Positions 15,147 to 23,646 are shown, numbered from the stretch's first letter. The stretch is 32,036 nt of DNA from Polyangiaceae bacterium (GCA_020849655.1 JADLFU010000017.1:1-32036), one strand, 5' to 3'. The notes: generated by a model not told the origin, from the letters alone. Numbers and translations: made by a program.

Positions 15147-16276
15147 GCGACCTCGCGGAGGGAGCGCTCGTCGACGGGCGGTTCCGCGTGGACGGCGTGC
15201 TCGGGCGCGGCGCGATGGGCGTCGTGTACGCGGCGACGCACGAGCGGCTCGCGCAGCCCGTCGCGCTCAAGGTCATCACGAAGGGCGTGCTCGGCGAAGG
15301 GGAGGCGCGTGCCCGGTTCACCCGCGAGGCGCGCGTGCTCGCGCGGCTCTCGACCCGCCACGCGCCCCGCGTCCTCGACATCGGCGAGCTCGACGACGGC
15401 CCGTACATGGCGCTCGAGCGGCTGCGCGGGCAGGATCTCGCGCGACGCATCGAGGCGTCCCCCCACTTCGAGATCGACGAGGCGCTGACGATCGCGGTGC
15501 AGGTGCTCGACGCGCTCGCGGAGGCGCATTCGCTCGGCGTCGTGCACCGGGACGTGAAGCCCGCGAACGTGTTCCTCGCCGAGGTCGCGGGCGAGGGCGC
15601 GGTCGCGAAGGTGCTCGACTTCGGCATCTCGAAGGCGAAGGAGGCCCCCGGCGGCTCGCTCACCGGGACGCACGAGATGATGGGCTCGCCCGGCTACATG
15701 GCCCCCGAGCAGATCCTGGCGACGAGCGAGGTCGATCCGCGCGCGGATCTCTGGTCGTGGGGCGCGCTCTTCTACGAGCTGCTCGCCGGCGCTCCGGCGT
15801 TCCGCGGCGACGCCGTCGGGGTCGTCCTCGCGGAGGTGCTGGAGGGGCGCCTCGAGCCCGTCGGCGCGCGCCGAGGCGTCCCCGACGCGCTCGCCCGCGT
15901 CGTGCACAGGTGCCTCGAGCGCGAGATCGCGCTGCGCTTCGCGACGGCGGGCGAGATCGCGGCCGCGCTCGCGCCGCACGCGCCCCCGGAGCTCGCGCAC
16001 CTCCTGCTCCGCATCCAGACCCTCTCGGAGGTGCGGGCGCCCGAGACCGTGCGCGACCCTCGGTTCGCGCCGCCCTCCACGCCGCGCCCGACGCTCCCCG
16101 ATCTCCCGAGGTTCGGGCCCGCGGCAGAGACCGTCGCCGCGCCGCCCGCGACCGAGGTGTGGCGCGAGGCCCCGGCGGCCCGCGGCGGGGCGCGGCCGTG
16201 GCTCGTCGCGCTCCTCGTCACGGCGGCGCTGGTCCTTGGCTTCGCGCTCCGAGCCTTGCTCGTCGAGCGAGGATGA
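15143..16276 (+). CDS. tail-anchored Ser/Thr protein kinase
   Basis: 377 residues. This is a complete Hanks-type kinase domain (14-285): Gly-rich loop GRGAMGVVY (21-29), Lys43 in ALKVI, catalytic loop HRDVKPAN (135-142), DFG at 159-161, and SPGYMAPEQ in the activation segment. A proline- and alanine-rich linker (about 305-350) leads to a single hydrophobic helix at about 352-373 that ends in VERG. There is no extracytoplasmic sensor domain. The start overlaps the ptsI stop (GTGA), so the kinase is probably made together with enzyme I. This pairing suggests cross-talk between the PTS and Ser/Thr phosphorylation, but the substrate is unknown. It converges on bamD three bases away. Confidence 0.92.
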   Translation: MSDLAEGALVDGRFRVDGVLGRGAMGVVYAATHERLAQPVALKVITKGVLGEGEARARFTREARVLARLSTRHAPRVLDIGELDDGPYMALERLRGQDLARRIEASPHFEIDEALTIAVQVLDALAEAHSLGVVHRDVKPANVFLAEVAGEGAVAKVLDFGISKAKEAPGGSLTGTHEMMGSPGYMAPEQILATSEVDPRADLWSWGALFYELLAGAPAFRGDAVGVVLAEVLEGRLEPVGARRGVPDALARVVHRCLEREIALRFATAGEIAAALAPHAPPELAHLLLRIQTLSEVRAPETVRDPRFAPPSTPRPTLPDLPRFGPAAETVAAPPATEVWREAPAARGGARPWLVALLVTAALVLGFALRALLVERG

Positions 16277-16279
16277 TCG

Positions 16280-17089
16280 TCAGCGCGGCACGGCCGAGTG
16301 CCGCTGCTCGATCTCGGCCTCGAGGCGCCTCGCCGCGTCCACGAAGGGGCTGCCGGGGTACGTCGCGAACAGCTGCGCGAGCACCTGCTTGCTCTCCGGG
16401 ATCTTCTTCATCTTCAGGTAGGTCTCGGCGAGCAGCAGCATGGCCTCGGGCTCGAGCCCGCTGCCGTCGTACGTCGCGAGCGCGTACTGCACCCGCTTCA
16501 TCGCCGGCTCGAACCTCCCCGCGCCGAGATAGTACCGGGCGACGTACAGCTCGTGCCGCACGAGCCGCCCGGTGACCGAGAGGAGCATGTACTTCGCGTC
16601 GCGCGACCAGCGCGACTCGGGGTGATCGAGGAGGAACGAGTTGAGCTCGCGGTAGGCGTCGACGATCGCGCCCTGATCGCGCTCCTCCTGCGGCGGCAAG
16701 AGGATCGTGTCGGACACCTGCGCGAACAGCGCCTTGCAGATGCGGAACCGCGCGTACGGCACGCCCTCGTCGGTGCGGTGATCGTGCGCGAAGGAGCGGT
16801 ACCCCGTGATCGCCGAGGTGAACTTCTCCTGCTCGAAGTCGATGTCCGCGAGCCGCAGCTCGGCCTCGCGCGCCCACTTCGAGTACGCGTACTTGCGCTT
16901 CACCTCGCCGAAGAGCACGCGCGCCTCCTCCCAGTCCTTCTCGAGGAACGCCTCGACGGCGCGATCGTAGGCCTTCTTCGCGTCCTCCGCGTACTTCAGC
17001 GGGTTGGCGGGCGGCGCGCTCTGCGTCTCCGCGCACGCGGCGGCGAGCGGGGCGACGGCGACGAAGGCGGCGAGCACGAGGCGGCGCAC
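16280..17089 (-). CDS. bamD: outer membrane assembly lipoprotein BamD
   Basis: 269 residues. A lipoprotein signal peptide with hydrophobic core LVLAAFVAVAPLAAA runs to the lipidated Cys19. The mature part is a chain of tetratricopeptide-like helices: YDRAVEAFLEKDWEEARVLF, then YSKWAREAELRLADIDF and SAITGYRSFAHDHRTDEGV. These are the YfiO/BamD repeats. BamD is the essential lipoprotein of the BAM complex that inserts beta-barrel proteins into the outer membrane. The GTG start at 17089 gives the correct signal peptide; upstream readings are Arg-rich and implausible. The C-terminus retains TYLKMKKIPESKQVLAQLF. It is a single-gene unit, divergent from the SDR. Confidence 0.88.
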   Translation of the reverse strand: MRRLVLAAFVAVAPLAAACAETQSAPPANPLKYAEDAKKAYDRAVEAFLEKDWEEARVLFGEVKRKYAYSKWAREAELRLADIDFEQEKFTSAITGYRSFAHDHRTDEGVPYARFRICKALFAQVSDTILLPPQEERDQGAIVDAYRELNSFLLDHPESRWSRDAKYMLLSVTGRLVRHELYVARYYLGAGRFEPAMKRVQYALATYDGSGLEPEAMLLLAETYLKMKKIPESKQVLAQLFATYPGSPFVDAARRLEAEIEQRHSAVPR

Positions 17090-17096
17090 GTCGTCG

Positions 17097-17125
17097 CTGC
17101 TACGCCCGCCGCGCCCTCGGAGCAA
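17097..17125 (-). promoter_or_regulatory. candidate promoter of bamD
   Basis: On the minus strand, TTGCTC (17120-17125), a 17-base spacer and TAGCAG (17097-17102) are followed after only seven bases by the bamD GTG. No Shine-Dalgarno sequence is present, so the transcript would be leaderless. Confidence 0.35.
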
Positions 17126-17177
17126 GCGGGGCCGCGCGCCTTGACGGGCTGCGCCCCCGTTGCGATGCGCGGGTCGC

Positions 17178-18026
17178 ATGACGGGCTCGATGGACGGCAA
17201 GGTCGTGGTCATCACCGGCGCTGGCGGCGGCATCGGCCGGGCGGCGGCGCTGCTCTTCGCAGACGAGGGGGCGCGGCTCGTCGTCAACGATCTCGGCGCC
17301 GACGTCGACGGCACGGGCGCCGATCCGTCACGCGCGGAGGAGGTCGCCGCGGCGGTCCGCGAGCGCGGCGGCCTCGCGGTCGCGCACCACGGCGACGTCG
17401 CCGTCCGCGCCGACGTCGAGGCGATGATCGGGCTCGCCGTCCGCGAGTACGGGCGCGTCGACGCGCTGGTGAACAGCGCCGGCATCCTCCGCGACCGGAC
17501 GCTCCTCAGGCAGGAGGACGCCGACTGGGACGCCGTCGTCGGCGTGCACCTGCGCGGCGCGTTCCTGTGCACGCAGCTCGCCGCGCGCCAGATGATCTCG
17601 CAGGGCGAGGGCGGCCGCATCGTGCACACGACCAGCGTCGCCGGGCTGCAGGGGAGCTTCGGCCAGGCGAGCTACTCCGCCGCGAAGGCGGGCGTCTACG
17701 GCCTCACGCGCACCGCGGCGATCGAGCTGCAGCGGCACCGCATCACCGTCAACGCGCTCGCGCCGATCGCCAAGACGCGCATGACGGAGGATCTGCCGAT
17801 GTTCCACGGCAAGGACTCGATGACGCCGGAGCACGTCGCGCCGGCCGCGGTCTTCCTGGGCTCGCCGCTCGCCGGCGACCGCACCGGGTTCGTCCTCGCG
17901 GTGTCGGGCTCGCGGATGTACGCGTACAAGCTCGTCGAGGCCGACGGGCGGTTCAAGGAGGGCGGGCGACCCTGGACGCCCGCCGAGATCGCAGAGCACT
18001 GGGACTCGATCACCCGCGCGCGCTGA
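17178..18026 (+). CDS. SDR family oxidoreductase (multifunctional enzyme type 2-like)
   Basis: NAD(P)-dependent short-chain dehydrogenase of 282 residues. The cofactor motif TGAGGGIG is at 13-20, followed by VVNDLGADVDGTG, a stretch typical of the (3R)-hydroxyacyl-CoA dehydrogenase domain of type 2 multifunctional beta-oxidation enzymes. Next are NSAGI (99-103, usually NNAG), the catalytic Ser153, and YSAAK (Tyr166, Lys170). The most likely substrate is a hydroxyacyl-CoA or steroid-like alcohol, which is an inference from similarity to that subfamily. It lacks the hydratase and sterol-carrier domains of the eukaryotic protein. ATG 17178 is chosen; ATG 17190 is also possible. A TTGACG at 17141-17146 may be its -35 box. 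Confidence 0.88.
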   Translation: MTGSMDGKVVVITGAGGGIGRAAALLFADEGARLVVNDLGADVDGTGADPSRAEEVAAAVRERGGLAVAHHGDVAVRADVEAMIGLAVREYGRVDALVNSAGILRDRTLLRQEDADWDAVVGVHLRGAFLCTQLAARQMISQGEGGRIVHTTSVAGLQGSFGQASYSAAKAGVYGLTRTAAIELQRHRITVNALAPIAKTRMTEDLPMFHGKDSMTPEHVAPAAVFLGSPLAGDRTGFVLAVSGSRMYAYKLVEADGRFKEGGRPWTPAEIAEHWDSITRAR

Positions 18027-18048
18027 CGCGCGTGAGGTCGGCGGTCGA

Positions 18049-18450
18049 TCAGTCGTCTTCGTCCTTCTCGCCGCCCGGCTCCTCGTCGTCGTCCTCGTCG
18101 TCCTCGTCGTCGTCCTCGTCATCGAGATCGAGGTCGTCGTCGTCCTCGTCGTCGTCCTCGGAGGCGGCGCCCTTCGACTCCAGCTTGAGATCGATGCCCA
18201 GCTCGCCGAGCTGCGTCTCCAGCATCTCGAAGAGCTCCTCGACGTCGTCGACGCTCCACTCGTCGAGCATGTCGGTGATGAACTCGAAGAAGTCACCGCT
18301 GTCGAGGCGTCGATCGATCTCGTCGGTCTGCTCCTCGCTGAACGCCTCGAGGATGTCCTCTCGGAGCGCCTCGGTGTCGCCCTCCTCGATGGCGTCCTGG
18401 GCAGAGAGACGGATCAGCTTCACGGCGCGCTTGTCGAGGTGGATCTCCAT
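18049..18450 (-). CDS. hypothetical protein with polyacidic C-terminal tail
   Basis: 133 residues. Residues 1-95 are predicted mostly helical (EIHLDKRAVKLIRLSAQDA, then ILEAFSEEQTDEIDRRLD and VDDVEELFEMLETQLG) with no family I recognise. Residues 98-133 are almost only Asp and Glu with a few Gly/Lys, giving an extremely acidic tail. There is no signal peptide or membrane helix, so it is probably cytoplasmic. A clear Shine-Dalgarno sequence (AGGAG about 12 bases before the ATG on the minus strand) supports the start. Acidic tails of this sort often bind basic proteins or mimic nucleic acid, but no function can be stated. It is divergent from the PilZ gene. Confidence 0.75.
   Translation of the reverse strand: MEIHLDKRAVKLIRLSAQDAIEEGDTEALREDILEAFSEEQTDEIDRRLDSGDFFEFITDMLDEWSVDDVEELFEMLETQLGELGIDLKLESKGAASEDDDEDDDDLDLDDEDDDEDDEDDDEEPGGEKDEDD
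18078..18160. repeat. low-complexity TCG/TCC trinucleotide tract
   Basis: A run built almost entirely of TCG and TCC triplets on the plus strand encodes the Asp/Glu tail of the minus-strand gene. It is irregular, so it is a codon-level low-complexity tract and not a CRISPR array. Such tracts can change length by slippage. Confidence 0.8.
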
Positions 18451-18534
18451 CGTCAGTCTCTGCTCCTCGTTAGGAGCCCTGCCTGTAGATGAGGACGAAG
18501 CGCGGCGTCAAGGACGCGCGCGGCGCGTCCGCGG

Positions 18535-18563
18535 TCGACATGCGCGGGGCGCGCGACTACCCT
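18535..18563 (+). promoter_or_regulatory. candidate promoter of the PilZ gene
   Basis: TCGACA (18535-18540, five of six to TTGACA), exactly 17 bases, then TACCCT (18558-18563). The GTG at 18573 lies nine bases further on, the same leaderless-like geometry as before bamD and the pseudokinase. This favours the GTG over the ATG at 18489. Confidence 0.4.
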
Positions 18564-18572
18564 CGCCGCCGC

Positions 18573-18935
18573 GTGACGAGCTCTCCTCCGCCCTCCTCTT
18601 CGCCGCCCGGCGCGCTGCGGCGCAGCGGCGGCGGCCGCGTCTCCTTCGATCGCCGCGCGGTCATCGTGCACGGCGATCGCGCGCTCGACGCGTGGTCGAT
18701 GAACGTGAGCCGCGGCGGCCTGCGGGTCGTCATGGAAGACGCGCTCGCGGCGGGCGACGAGGTCGACGTGGTCGTCGGCGAGCCCGACGAGCCCGACTAC
18801 TTCCGCAAGGCGGCGCGCGTCGCGTGGGTGCAGCCCGAGCAGGGCGGGTTCATCGTCGGCTTCGAGTTCAAGGACGGCGGCTCCGCGCCCAGCATCCCCG
18901 CGGCCCCCGCGCCCGCCGGCGAGCCCCAGCGCTGA
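18573..18935 (+). CDS. PilZ domain protein
   Basis: 120 residues from GTG 18573. A short Ser/Pro-rich leader is followed by GRVSFDRRAVI and the PilZ signature NVSRGGLRV (N-x-S-x-x-G). A beta-barrel pattern follows (DEVDVVVGEPDE, then RKAARVAWVQ and GFIVGFEF) and a Pro/Ala tail. PilZ domains usually bind cyclic di-GMP and control motility, adhesion or exopolysaccharide. The arginine part of the binding motif is not perfectly placed (GRVSFDRR), so binding is not certain. A longer reading from ATG 18489 adds 28 mostly basic residues and would swallow the likely promoter. The next gene starts four bases after the stop. Confidence 0.75.
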   Translation: MTSSPPPSSSPPGALRRSGGGRVSFDRRAVIVHGDRALDAWSMNVSRGGLRVVMEDALAAGDEVDVVVGEPDEPDYFRKAARVAWVQPEQGGFIVGFEFKDGGSAPSIPAAPAPAGEPQR

Positions 18936-18939
18936 TCGC

Positions 18940-19410
18940 GTGGCGCTGGCGCGAGGGCTCTACCGCACGACGCGCGCGCTCGCGGGGGAGGAGCGCGCGC
19001 TCGGGCCGGAGCGCCTCGTGTTCGCGCTGCCTCGCCCGCCCCGCGTCGACATCTTCCTGCCCGAGCGCTCGCTCCACAACCGGTGGAGGTTCCCTGGTCC
19101 GCCGTTCGCCGTGCACGACGCGGAGTGGCTCGCGTCGCTCTCGCCGCTGCGCCCGCAGGGTCACTACGTGCTCGCGAGGGAGGTGCGCTTCGACGGCGGC
19201 GCGTGGCCCGCGCGCGCGCTCGTCCAGCTCGGGTACTCGCGCCTCGCCGAGCCGATGATCTTCCTCGCGCAGCTGCGCGGTGAGCGGCGAGACAACGCGC
19301 TCCATTTCGGTGACGAAGGCGTGGCCCTCTCCGATCCCGATCTCGACGCCCTCCTGCCCGTCACGCTGTTCGTCGAGCCTGGCGCGGACGGCGCGGCGTG
19401 GGGGAGGTAG
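18940..19410 (+). CDS. hypothetical protein
   Basis: 156 residues from a GTG four bases after the PilZ stop, probably co-transcribed with it. No signal peptide or membrane segment is evident. Recognisable features are a proline-rich RPPRVDIFLPERSLHNRW segment, a middle part with HYVLAREVRFDGG, then ALVQLGYSRLAEPMIFLAQL, and an acidic C-terminus (ALSDPDLDALLPVTLFVEPG). I do not recognise a family. Balanced amino-acid composition and the tight spacing argue that it is a real gene and not a chance open frame. Confidence 0.6.
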   Translation: MALARGLYRTTRALAGEERALGPERLVFALPRPPRVDIFLPERSLHNRWRFPGPPFAVHDAEWLASLSPLRPQGHYVLAREVRFDGGAWPARALVQLGYSRLAEPMIFLAQLRGERRDNALHFGDEGVALSDPDLDALLPVTLFVEPGADGAAWGR

Positions 19411-19578
19411 ATCGGCCGCGCCGGGTCGGCGTCACTCGTGGCGCCAGACCATGGCAGCATGGCGGGGGGAGATGAGTGGCAGCGAGCGCGACACTGTCGT
19501 CGAATCGCCACAGCTCGCGGGCGACGGAGGGGGAATCGCCCGTGGCGGAGACGGCACGACCGCTGCAGGGCGCGGCGC

Positions 19579-20451
19579 ATGACCCGCTCCTGCCTGGCGC
19601 TCGCATTCTCTTGCGTGCTCTCCGTCGCGTGCTCGTCGCCCGAGTCGTCCATCGCGACGACGACACCCGAGCCGTCGGGCCCGTTCGGCGAGGTCGCGCG
19701 CGACGCCTCGGAGGCGTTCCCCGAGGCGCCGCAGGCGGTGCCCGCGCTCTCACGAGACGCCCTCCTGCGCGCCTGCGTGCGCGCCGCCGAGTGCCAGGTT
19801 GGACAACCTCCGTCGAGCCCGATCACCGCGGCGGACGCGCTCGGGCTCGTCGGGATCTGCGTCAGCGCGCTCGAGTTTTCAGCGGAGCGCGCCATTCCTA
19901 TCAGCGGCTGGATGAGCCGTGCGTCCACGGCTGACGTGTGGGCGGCCTGCGTCACGGCCGGCCCCGCGTGTGACGACGTGCGGGCGTGCGACGTCGCGCG
20001 GCCCGGCGTGACGTGCGAGGAGGACGGCTGCCGCGGCCCGTCGGGATGGGTGGAGACGCGCTGCGCCGGCGACCAGGCGACGATCGTGACGAAGACGTCG
20101 CAGTCGACGCGAGACTGCGCCCTCGCGCACGCGCGCTGCGACGTCGCGAGCCCGACCGGCTGCACCGACAGGCCGTACACGCGCTGCCCCGACGGTGCTC
20201 CCCACGTCGATCGCTGTGACGGCGACGTGCGGCTCGGCTGCGACGGGCAGGGTCAGGTGAGCTACCGCGACTGCCGCAGGCTCGGCGGGACGTGCGGGCT
20301 CGACGCGCGCGGCACCTACGACTGCGTGTACCCCGACACCGACGCGTGCGCGGGCACCGCCCCGCCGTCGCTCGGCTGCGCCGAGGGCGAGCTCGCCATG
20401 TGCGTGCTGGGCGCGCGCGTGACCGCGCTGTCCACCGCGCTCTGTCCCTGA
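19579..20451 (+). CDS. cysteine-rich lipoprotein of unknown function
   Basis: 290 residues. The N-terminus MTRSCLALAFSCVLSVACSS is a lipoprotein signal peptide with lipobox SVAC. A Ser/Thr/Pro linker follows, then a domain with many cysteines, denser towards the C-terminus (paired stretches such as CDDVRACDVA, CEEDGCRG, CDGDVRLGCDG and CAGTAPPSLGCAEG). The spacing suggests multiple disulphides, as in the myxobacterial Cys-rich secreted protein families. ATG 19579 is chosen because it gives a proper signal peptide; readings from 19438 add Arg-rich sequence. The 168 bases before it hold no convincing promoter that I could see. Probably on the outer membrane surface or in the periplasm. Confidence 0.75.
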   Translation: MTRSCLALAFSCVLSVACSSPESSIATTTPEPSGPFGEVARDASEAFPEAPQAVPALSRDALLRACVRAAECQVGQPPSSPITAADALGLVGICVSALEFSAERAIPISGWMSRASTADVWAACVTAGPACDDVRACDVARPGVTCEEDGCRGPSGWVETRCAGDQATIVTKTSQSTRDCALAHARCDVASPTGCTDRPYTRCPDGAPHVDRCDGDVRLGCDGQGQVSYRDCRRLGGTCGLDARGTYDCVYPDTDACAGTAPPSLGCAEGELAMCVLGARVTALSTALCP

Positions 20452-20464
20452 CGGCCTCGCAGGA

Positions 20465-22354
20465 TCAGGGGAGCTCGCGGGCGAGCTCGCGCGCGCGGGC
20501 GCCGTCGCACGCGTCGATCGAGAGGCGACGACGTCGCAGCTCGTCGAGGTAGACCGCCGCCGCGCGAGGCTCGCGCGTGACCAGCCACCCGCGAGCGACG
20601 CACAGCCTCGCCGCGGCCTCATCGCCGTCGGACAGCTCCGCCGCGCGCCGCATCGTCTCCGCGGCGACGCGCCGGTAGTGGAACCTCCCTGGCACGGGTG
20701 GCGACGACGCGGCGTAGCGCTCGCGCTCTCCGCGACGGATCATCCTGTCGCCGTCGAGCGTGCTCGCGCCCTCGTCGAACGCGCCGCCGTCGAGGTGCCA
20801 GTCGGGGGCCAGCTCCGTCCCGGAGAGCTCCATCCCCCGGTGCCGCTGCAGCCGCGCGAGCGACGAGAGCGCCTCCGCGCGATCGGCGCGGCTCCCCCGT
20901 CGCGACGCGCGCGACAGCGTGAGCCAGCGCTGGAGCTGCGGGCGGTCGTCCGAGGGCAGGTAGCGCATCGCGCGCGAGGCGAGGCCCTCCCGCACCAGGC
21001 GACGGGCGAGCAACCCTCGCAGCGCCCGGCGGGCGTCATCCTCGGGCGCCGACGCGAGCGCTGCCTCCGAGGCGTGCGCGTCGACGAAGCGCCGGAGCTC
21101 CTCGACCGTCATCACGCGCTCGGCGACGTGCGCGGCGTCTCGCCACGATCCCGCGTCGAGCAAGAGAGACAGCGCCGCGTCGAGCGCCCCGGCGTCGAGG
21201 CGCAGGATAGCGAGCTCCCCGCGCGCGCGGCTCTCCGGCTCGAGCGGCGCCTCTCGCACGTCTCGATCGCCGGGCGTGGCGGCCTCCAGCCGGGAGACGA
21301 CCCGCCCGAGCGCGCGCGCGGCCTCGGCGCGGTTCCCTGCCCTCGCGGCGAGCTTCGCGGTGAGCCAGTCGCCGAGCTGCGTGCCCGGACGAGCACGCGC
21401 GAGGAGCCGGCGCGCGAGGTCGGCGTCTCCCGCCCGATACGCTGCCCACGCGAGGTGCGCTGCGCCGCCGATCTCTCCGGTCTGCGGGAGCGAGGCGACC
21501 GCGGCGTCGAGCGCGGCGCGCGCGGGGCCGCCGCGCTCCAGCCGATCGCTCCGAACACCGGCGAGGTGGACCGCCACGAGCTCGAGCGCGCGCGGGTGAC
21601 GGAGCGCGCGGGACCGCGCGTCAGGCGGCGCGCGCAGGATGGCCGCGGCGACGACGCGCAGCGACTCCGTCGCCGTCGGGTCTCCCTCCGCGAGCGCGGT
21701 CGAGTACAGATCGACGGCCGCCGTGAGGCCTCCCCTCGCGAGCTCGATCCTCGCCCACTCGGACACCGACGTCTCGGCGAGCCGGAGCCTGTCGTCGAAC
21801 CCCGCCCGCGCGAGGAGGCGCACCTCTCGAAGGTGCGCGATGGCGCCCTCCCCGTCGTCGAGCTTGCCGAGCATGAACTCTGCCCATGTAGATTTCGTTC
21901 GCCGCGCGTGGGCGGGCAGCGACATGAGCTCCGTGAACTTCGCCCGCGCGCCGGCCTGGTCTCCCGCGTGGAACGCCGCGGCACCCTGCGCGTACAGCGC
22001 GATCTCTCGGGGCAGCCCGGGCGGGAGCGGCGGCCCCTCGACCTTCTTCATCGTCGCGGCGCGCGAGCGCTCGTACGCCGCGACGAGGCCCGCCGTGCCC
22101 GGGTGAGCCAGCAGGTCCGCGAGGTCCGCCGCCAGCGTCGCGCCCTGCTCGTCGAGCCCGTCTCGCGGGGTCCTCTTGGCCGTCGGCGCGCGGGCGGCGA
22201 GCACCCGCGCGAAGTCCGTCCGCGGCGCGTCCCGCAGGACGCGGCTCCGCTGCCGGAGAAACCTGTCCGGGAAGTCGGGCCCGCACGCGAGCACCGGCAG
22301 CGCGACGAGCACGAGCGCCAGCCAGCCGCGCCACGCGAGGCCGTCAGGGCGCAT
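20465..22354 (-). CDS. TPR-like lipoprotein (CGPDFP type)
   Basis: 629 residues. A signal peptide ends in the lipobox VLAC (Cys24), followed directly by GPDFPDRFL, a start seen in large helical-repeat lipoproteins. The rest is alanine-, arginine- and leucine-rich helical repeats of TPR/Sel1 character, for example IALYAQGAAAFHAGDQAGA, AHLAWAAYRAGDADLARRLL and AAARLCVARGWLVTREPRA. No enzymatic motif was found. Its start overlaps the end of the DUF3142 gene by 11 bases, so the two are surely co-translated and probably act together in the envelope. Function unknown; helical repeats of this kind usually bind proteins. Confidence 0.75.
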   Translation of the reverse strand: MRPDGLAWRGWLALVLVALPVLACGPDFPDRFLRQRSRVLRDAPRTDFARVLAARAPTAKRTPRDGLDEQGATLAADLADLLAHPGTAGLVAAYERSRAATMKKVEGPPLPPGLPREIALYAQGAAAFHAGDQAGARAKFTELMSLPAHARRTKSTWAEFMLGKLDDGEGAIAHLREVRLLARAGFDDRLRLAETSVSEWARIELARGGLTAAVDLYSTALAEGDPTATESLRVVAAAILRAPPDARSRALRHPRALELVAVHLAGVRSDRLERGGPARAALDAAVASLPQTGEIGGAAHLAWAAYRAGDADLARRLLARARPGTQLGDWLTAKLAARAGNRAEAARALGRVVSRLEAATPGDRDVREAPLEPESRARGELAILRLDAGALDAALSLLLDAGSWRDAAHVAERVMTVEELRRFVDAHASEAALASAPEDDARRALRGLLARRLVREGLASRAMRYLPSDDRPQLQRWLTLSRASRRGSRADRAEALSSLARLQRHRGMELSGTELAPDWHLDGGAFDEGASTLDGDRMIRRGERERYAASSPPVPGRFHYRRVAAETMRRAAELSDGDEAAARLCVARGWLVTREPRAAAVYLDELRRRRLSIDACDGARARELARELP

Positions 22355-23540
22355 CGATCGTCACCTCCGCGACGGCGCGCGCGTCGCGTGACCGGACCCA
22401 CCCGAGCGATCGCGTCGCGTGCGGGGCGAGCCCGCCGGTCTCGAAGACCACCCTGTCTCGCGCCGAGGTCGCGCGCGAGGACGCGGCGTCGAAGTCAAGG
22501 AGCGCGGCGAGCGCCACCTCGACGCGCGCGGCACGCGCCGGGACCTCTCCCTCGTTGGTGAGCTCGATCGCGAGCGCGCCGTCTGCGTCTCGACGTGCGC
22601 GCGCGCGGAGCCTCGCGTGGGGCGCCTCGCCGGCCATCAGCGATCGGAGCCCATCCTGCGTGACGCTGCGCGAGTCGTCGCGCGTGGGTAGGCGAAACCA
22701 CACCGCGCCCACCGCCTCACGCGGGCGTCGCCGCTCTAGCCAGCGCACGAAGCCCGCGACGGCCGCCGGATCGGCCGCGAGCTCCCTCGCGTCCGCGGCG
22801 TCGCCCTCCTCCGCCAGCACGTCCGCGAGCCGGCCCGAGTCGTCGTAGCGGAGCGCATACCCGTGCGTCGGGAGCGCGACACGAAACGGCACGCCGAGCG
22901 CGGCCGCGCGCGCCACCGCGGCCTTGGCGGCGGCCGCGTCGAACAGCGTCGCGCGCGCCCCTCGCGCGCTCGGCAGCGAGAGCGAGTGCACCTGCAGCAC
23001 GAACCCGGCGCTCGCGCGGGCGAGGCGGTCGAACCCTGGCGCGCCGAGCCACGCGGGCAGCGCGGTCACGGTCACCGGGAGCTCTCCCGCCCGCGCGGCG
23101 ATTGCCCGCGCCCACGCCGCGTACGCCCCGAGCGCGCGCGTCGGGCAGTCGAGATCGAGCTGCAGCTCCGTGGGCGACACCCGCTCCGCGCGCGCTCGCT
23201 CGAGGACGGCGTCGACGGCGTCCAGCAGCTCTCGTGGCGGCGCGCTCGCGTCGAAGGCCGCGCGAGGCAGCTCGTGGACACGCACCGCGAGGCCCACGGG
23301 GCGGCCCGACCTCCTCGCGAGCCCGAGGGACATGAGTCGCACCGGGGGACGAGCGCGCGGATCGAGCTCCGCAGCGAGCCAGACGAGGCTGGTGAGCTCG
23401 CCCGGCGCGCGGGCCACCGCGTCCTCCACGGCCTCGCCCCGCGCCCGCTGCCCCACGTACGCGCCGTGGGGGAGCGGCGGAGACCCGAGCGCCGCCCCCG
23501 GCAAGAGAGCGCAGAGACTGACGAGCGACGCGCGCCACAC
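22344..23540 (-). CDS. DUF3142 domain protein, secreted
   Basis: 398 residues. A signal peptide (hydrophobic core SLVSLCALLPGAALG) is followed by a domain with the features of DUF3142: AYVGQRARGEAVEDAV, TSLVWLAAELDP, LQLDLDCPTRALGAYAAWAR and GFVLQVHSLS, consistent with a TIM-barrel-like fold related to glycoside hydrolases. A beta-rich C-terminal domain (290-398) resembles an immunoglobulin-like module: IELTNEGEVPARAARVEVAL. No catalytic assignment is possible. GTG start. Its end overlaps the TPR lipoprotein start by 11 bases, and a 4Fe-4S protein lies 106 bases upstream on the same strand. I recall DUF3142 genes next to such lipoproteins elsewhere but could not check this. Confidence 0.72.
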   Translation of the reverse strand: MWRASLVSLCALLPGAALGSPPLPHGAYVGQRARGEAVEDAVARAPGELTSLVWLAAELDPRARPPVRLMSLGLARRSGRPVGLAVRVHELPRAAFDASAPPRELLDAVDAVLERARAERVSPTELQLDLDCPTRALGAYAAWARAIAARAGELPVTVTALPAWLGAPGFDRLARASAGFVLQVHSLSLPSARGARATLFDAAAAKAAVARAAALGVPFRVALPTHGYALRYDDSGRLADVLAEEGDAADARELAADPAAVAGFVRWLERRRPREAVGAVWFRLPTRDDSRSVTQDGLRSLMAGEAPHARLRARARRDADGALAIELTNEGEVPARAARVEVALAALLDFDAASSRATSARDRVVFETGGLAPHATRSLGWVRSRDARAVAEVTIDAP

Positions 23541-23646
23541 GACGCGACGGACGGGGCACGCGCGCCGCGCTCAGCGAGGTCTCCGCGGGCCGAGCTGAAG
23601 CCGAGTCCGACCGACGCATCGCCTGGAACCGCCCGCGACTCGACGC

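Noticed and set aside
18010-18030. Small GC hairpin around the SDR stop as a terminator
   Set aside because: It is a short CGCGCG stem without a following T-run and is easily explained by base composition.
18078-18160. Possible CRISPR-like or satellite array
   Set aside because: The tract is irregular TCG/TCC triplets coding for Asp/Glu, without distinct repeats and spacers.
20692-20710. TGGCAC at 20692 as another -24/-12 promoter
   Set aside because: It lies within a coding region and lacks the GC element at the required spacing.
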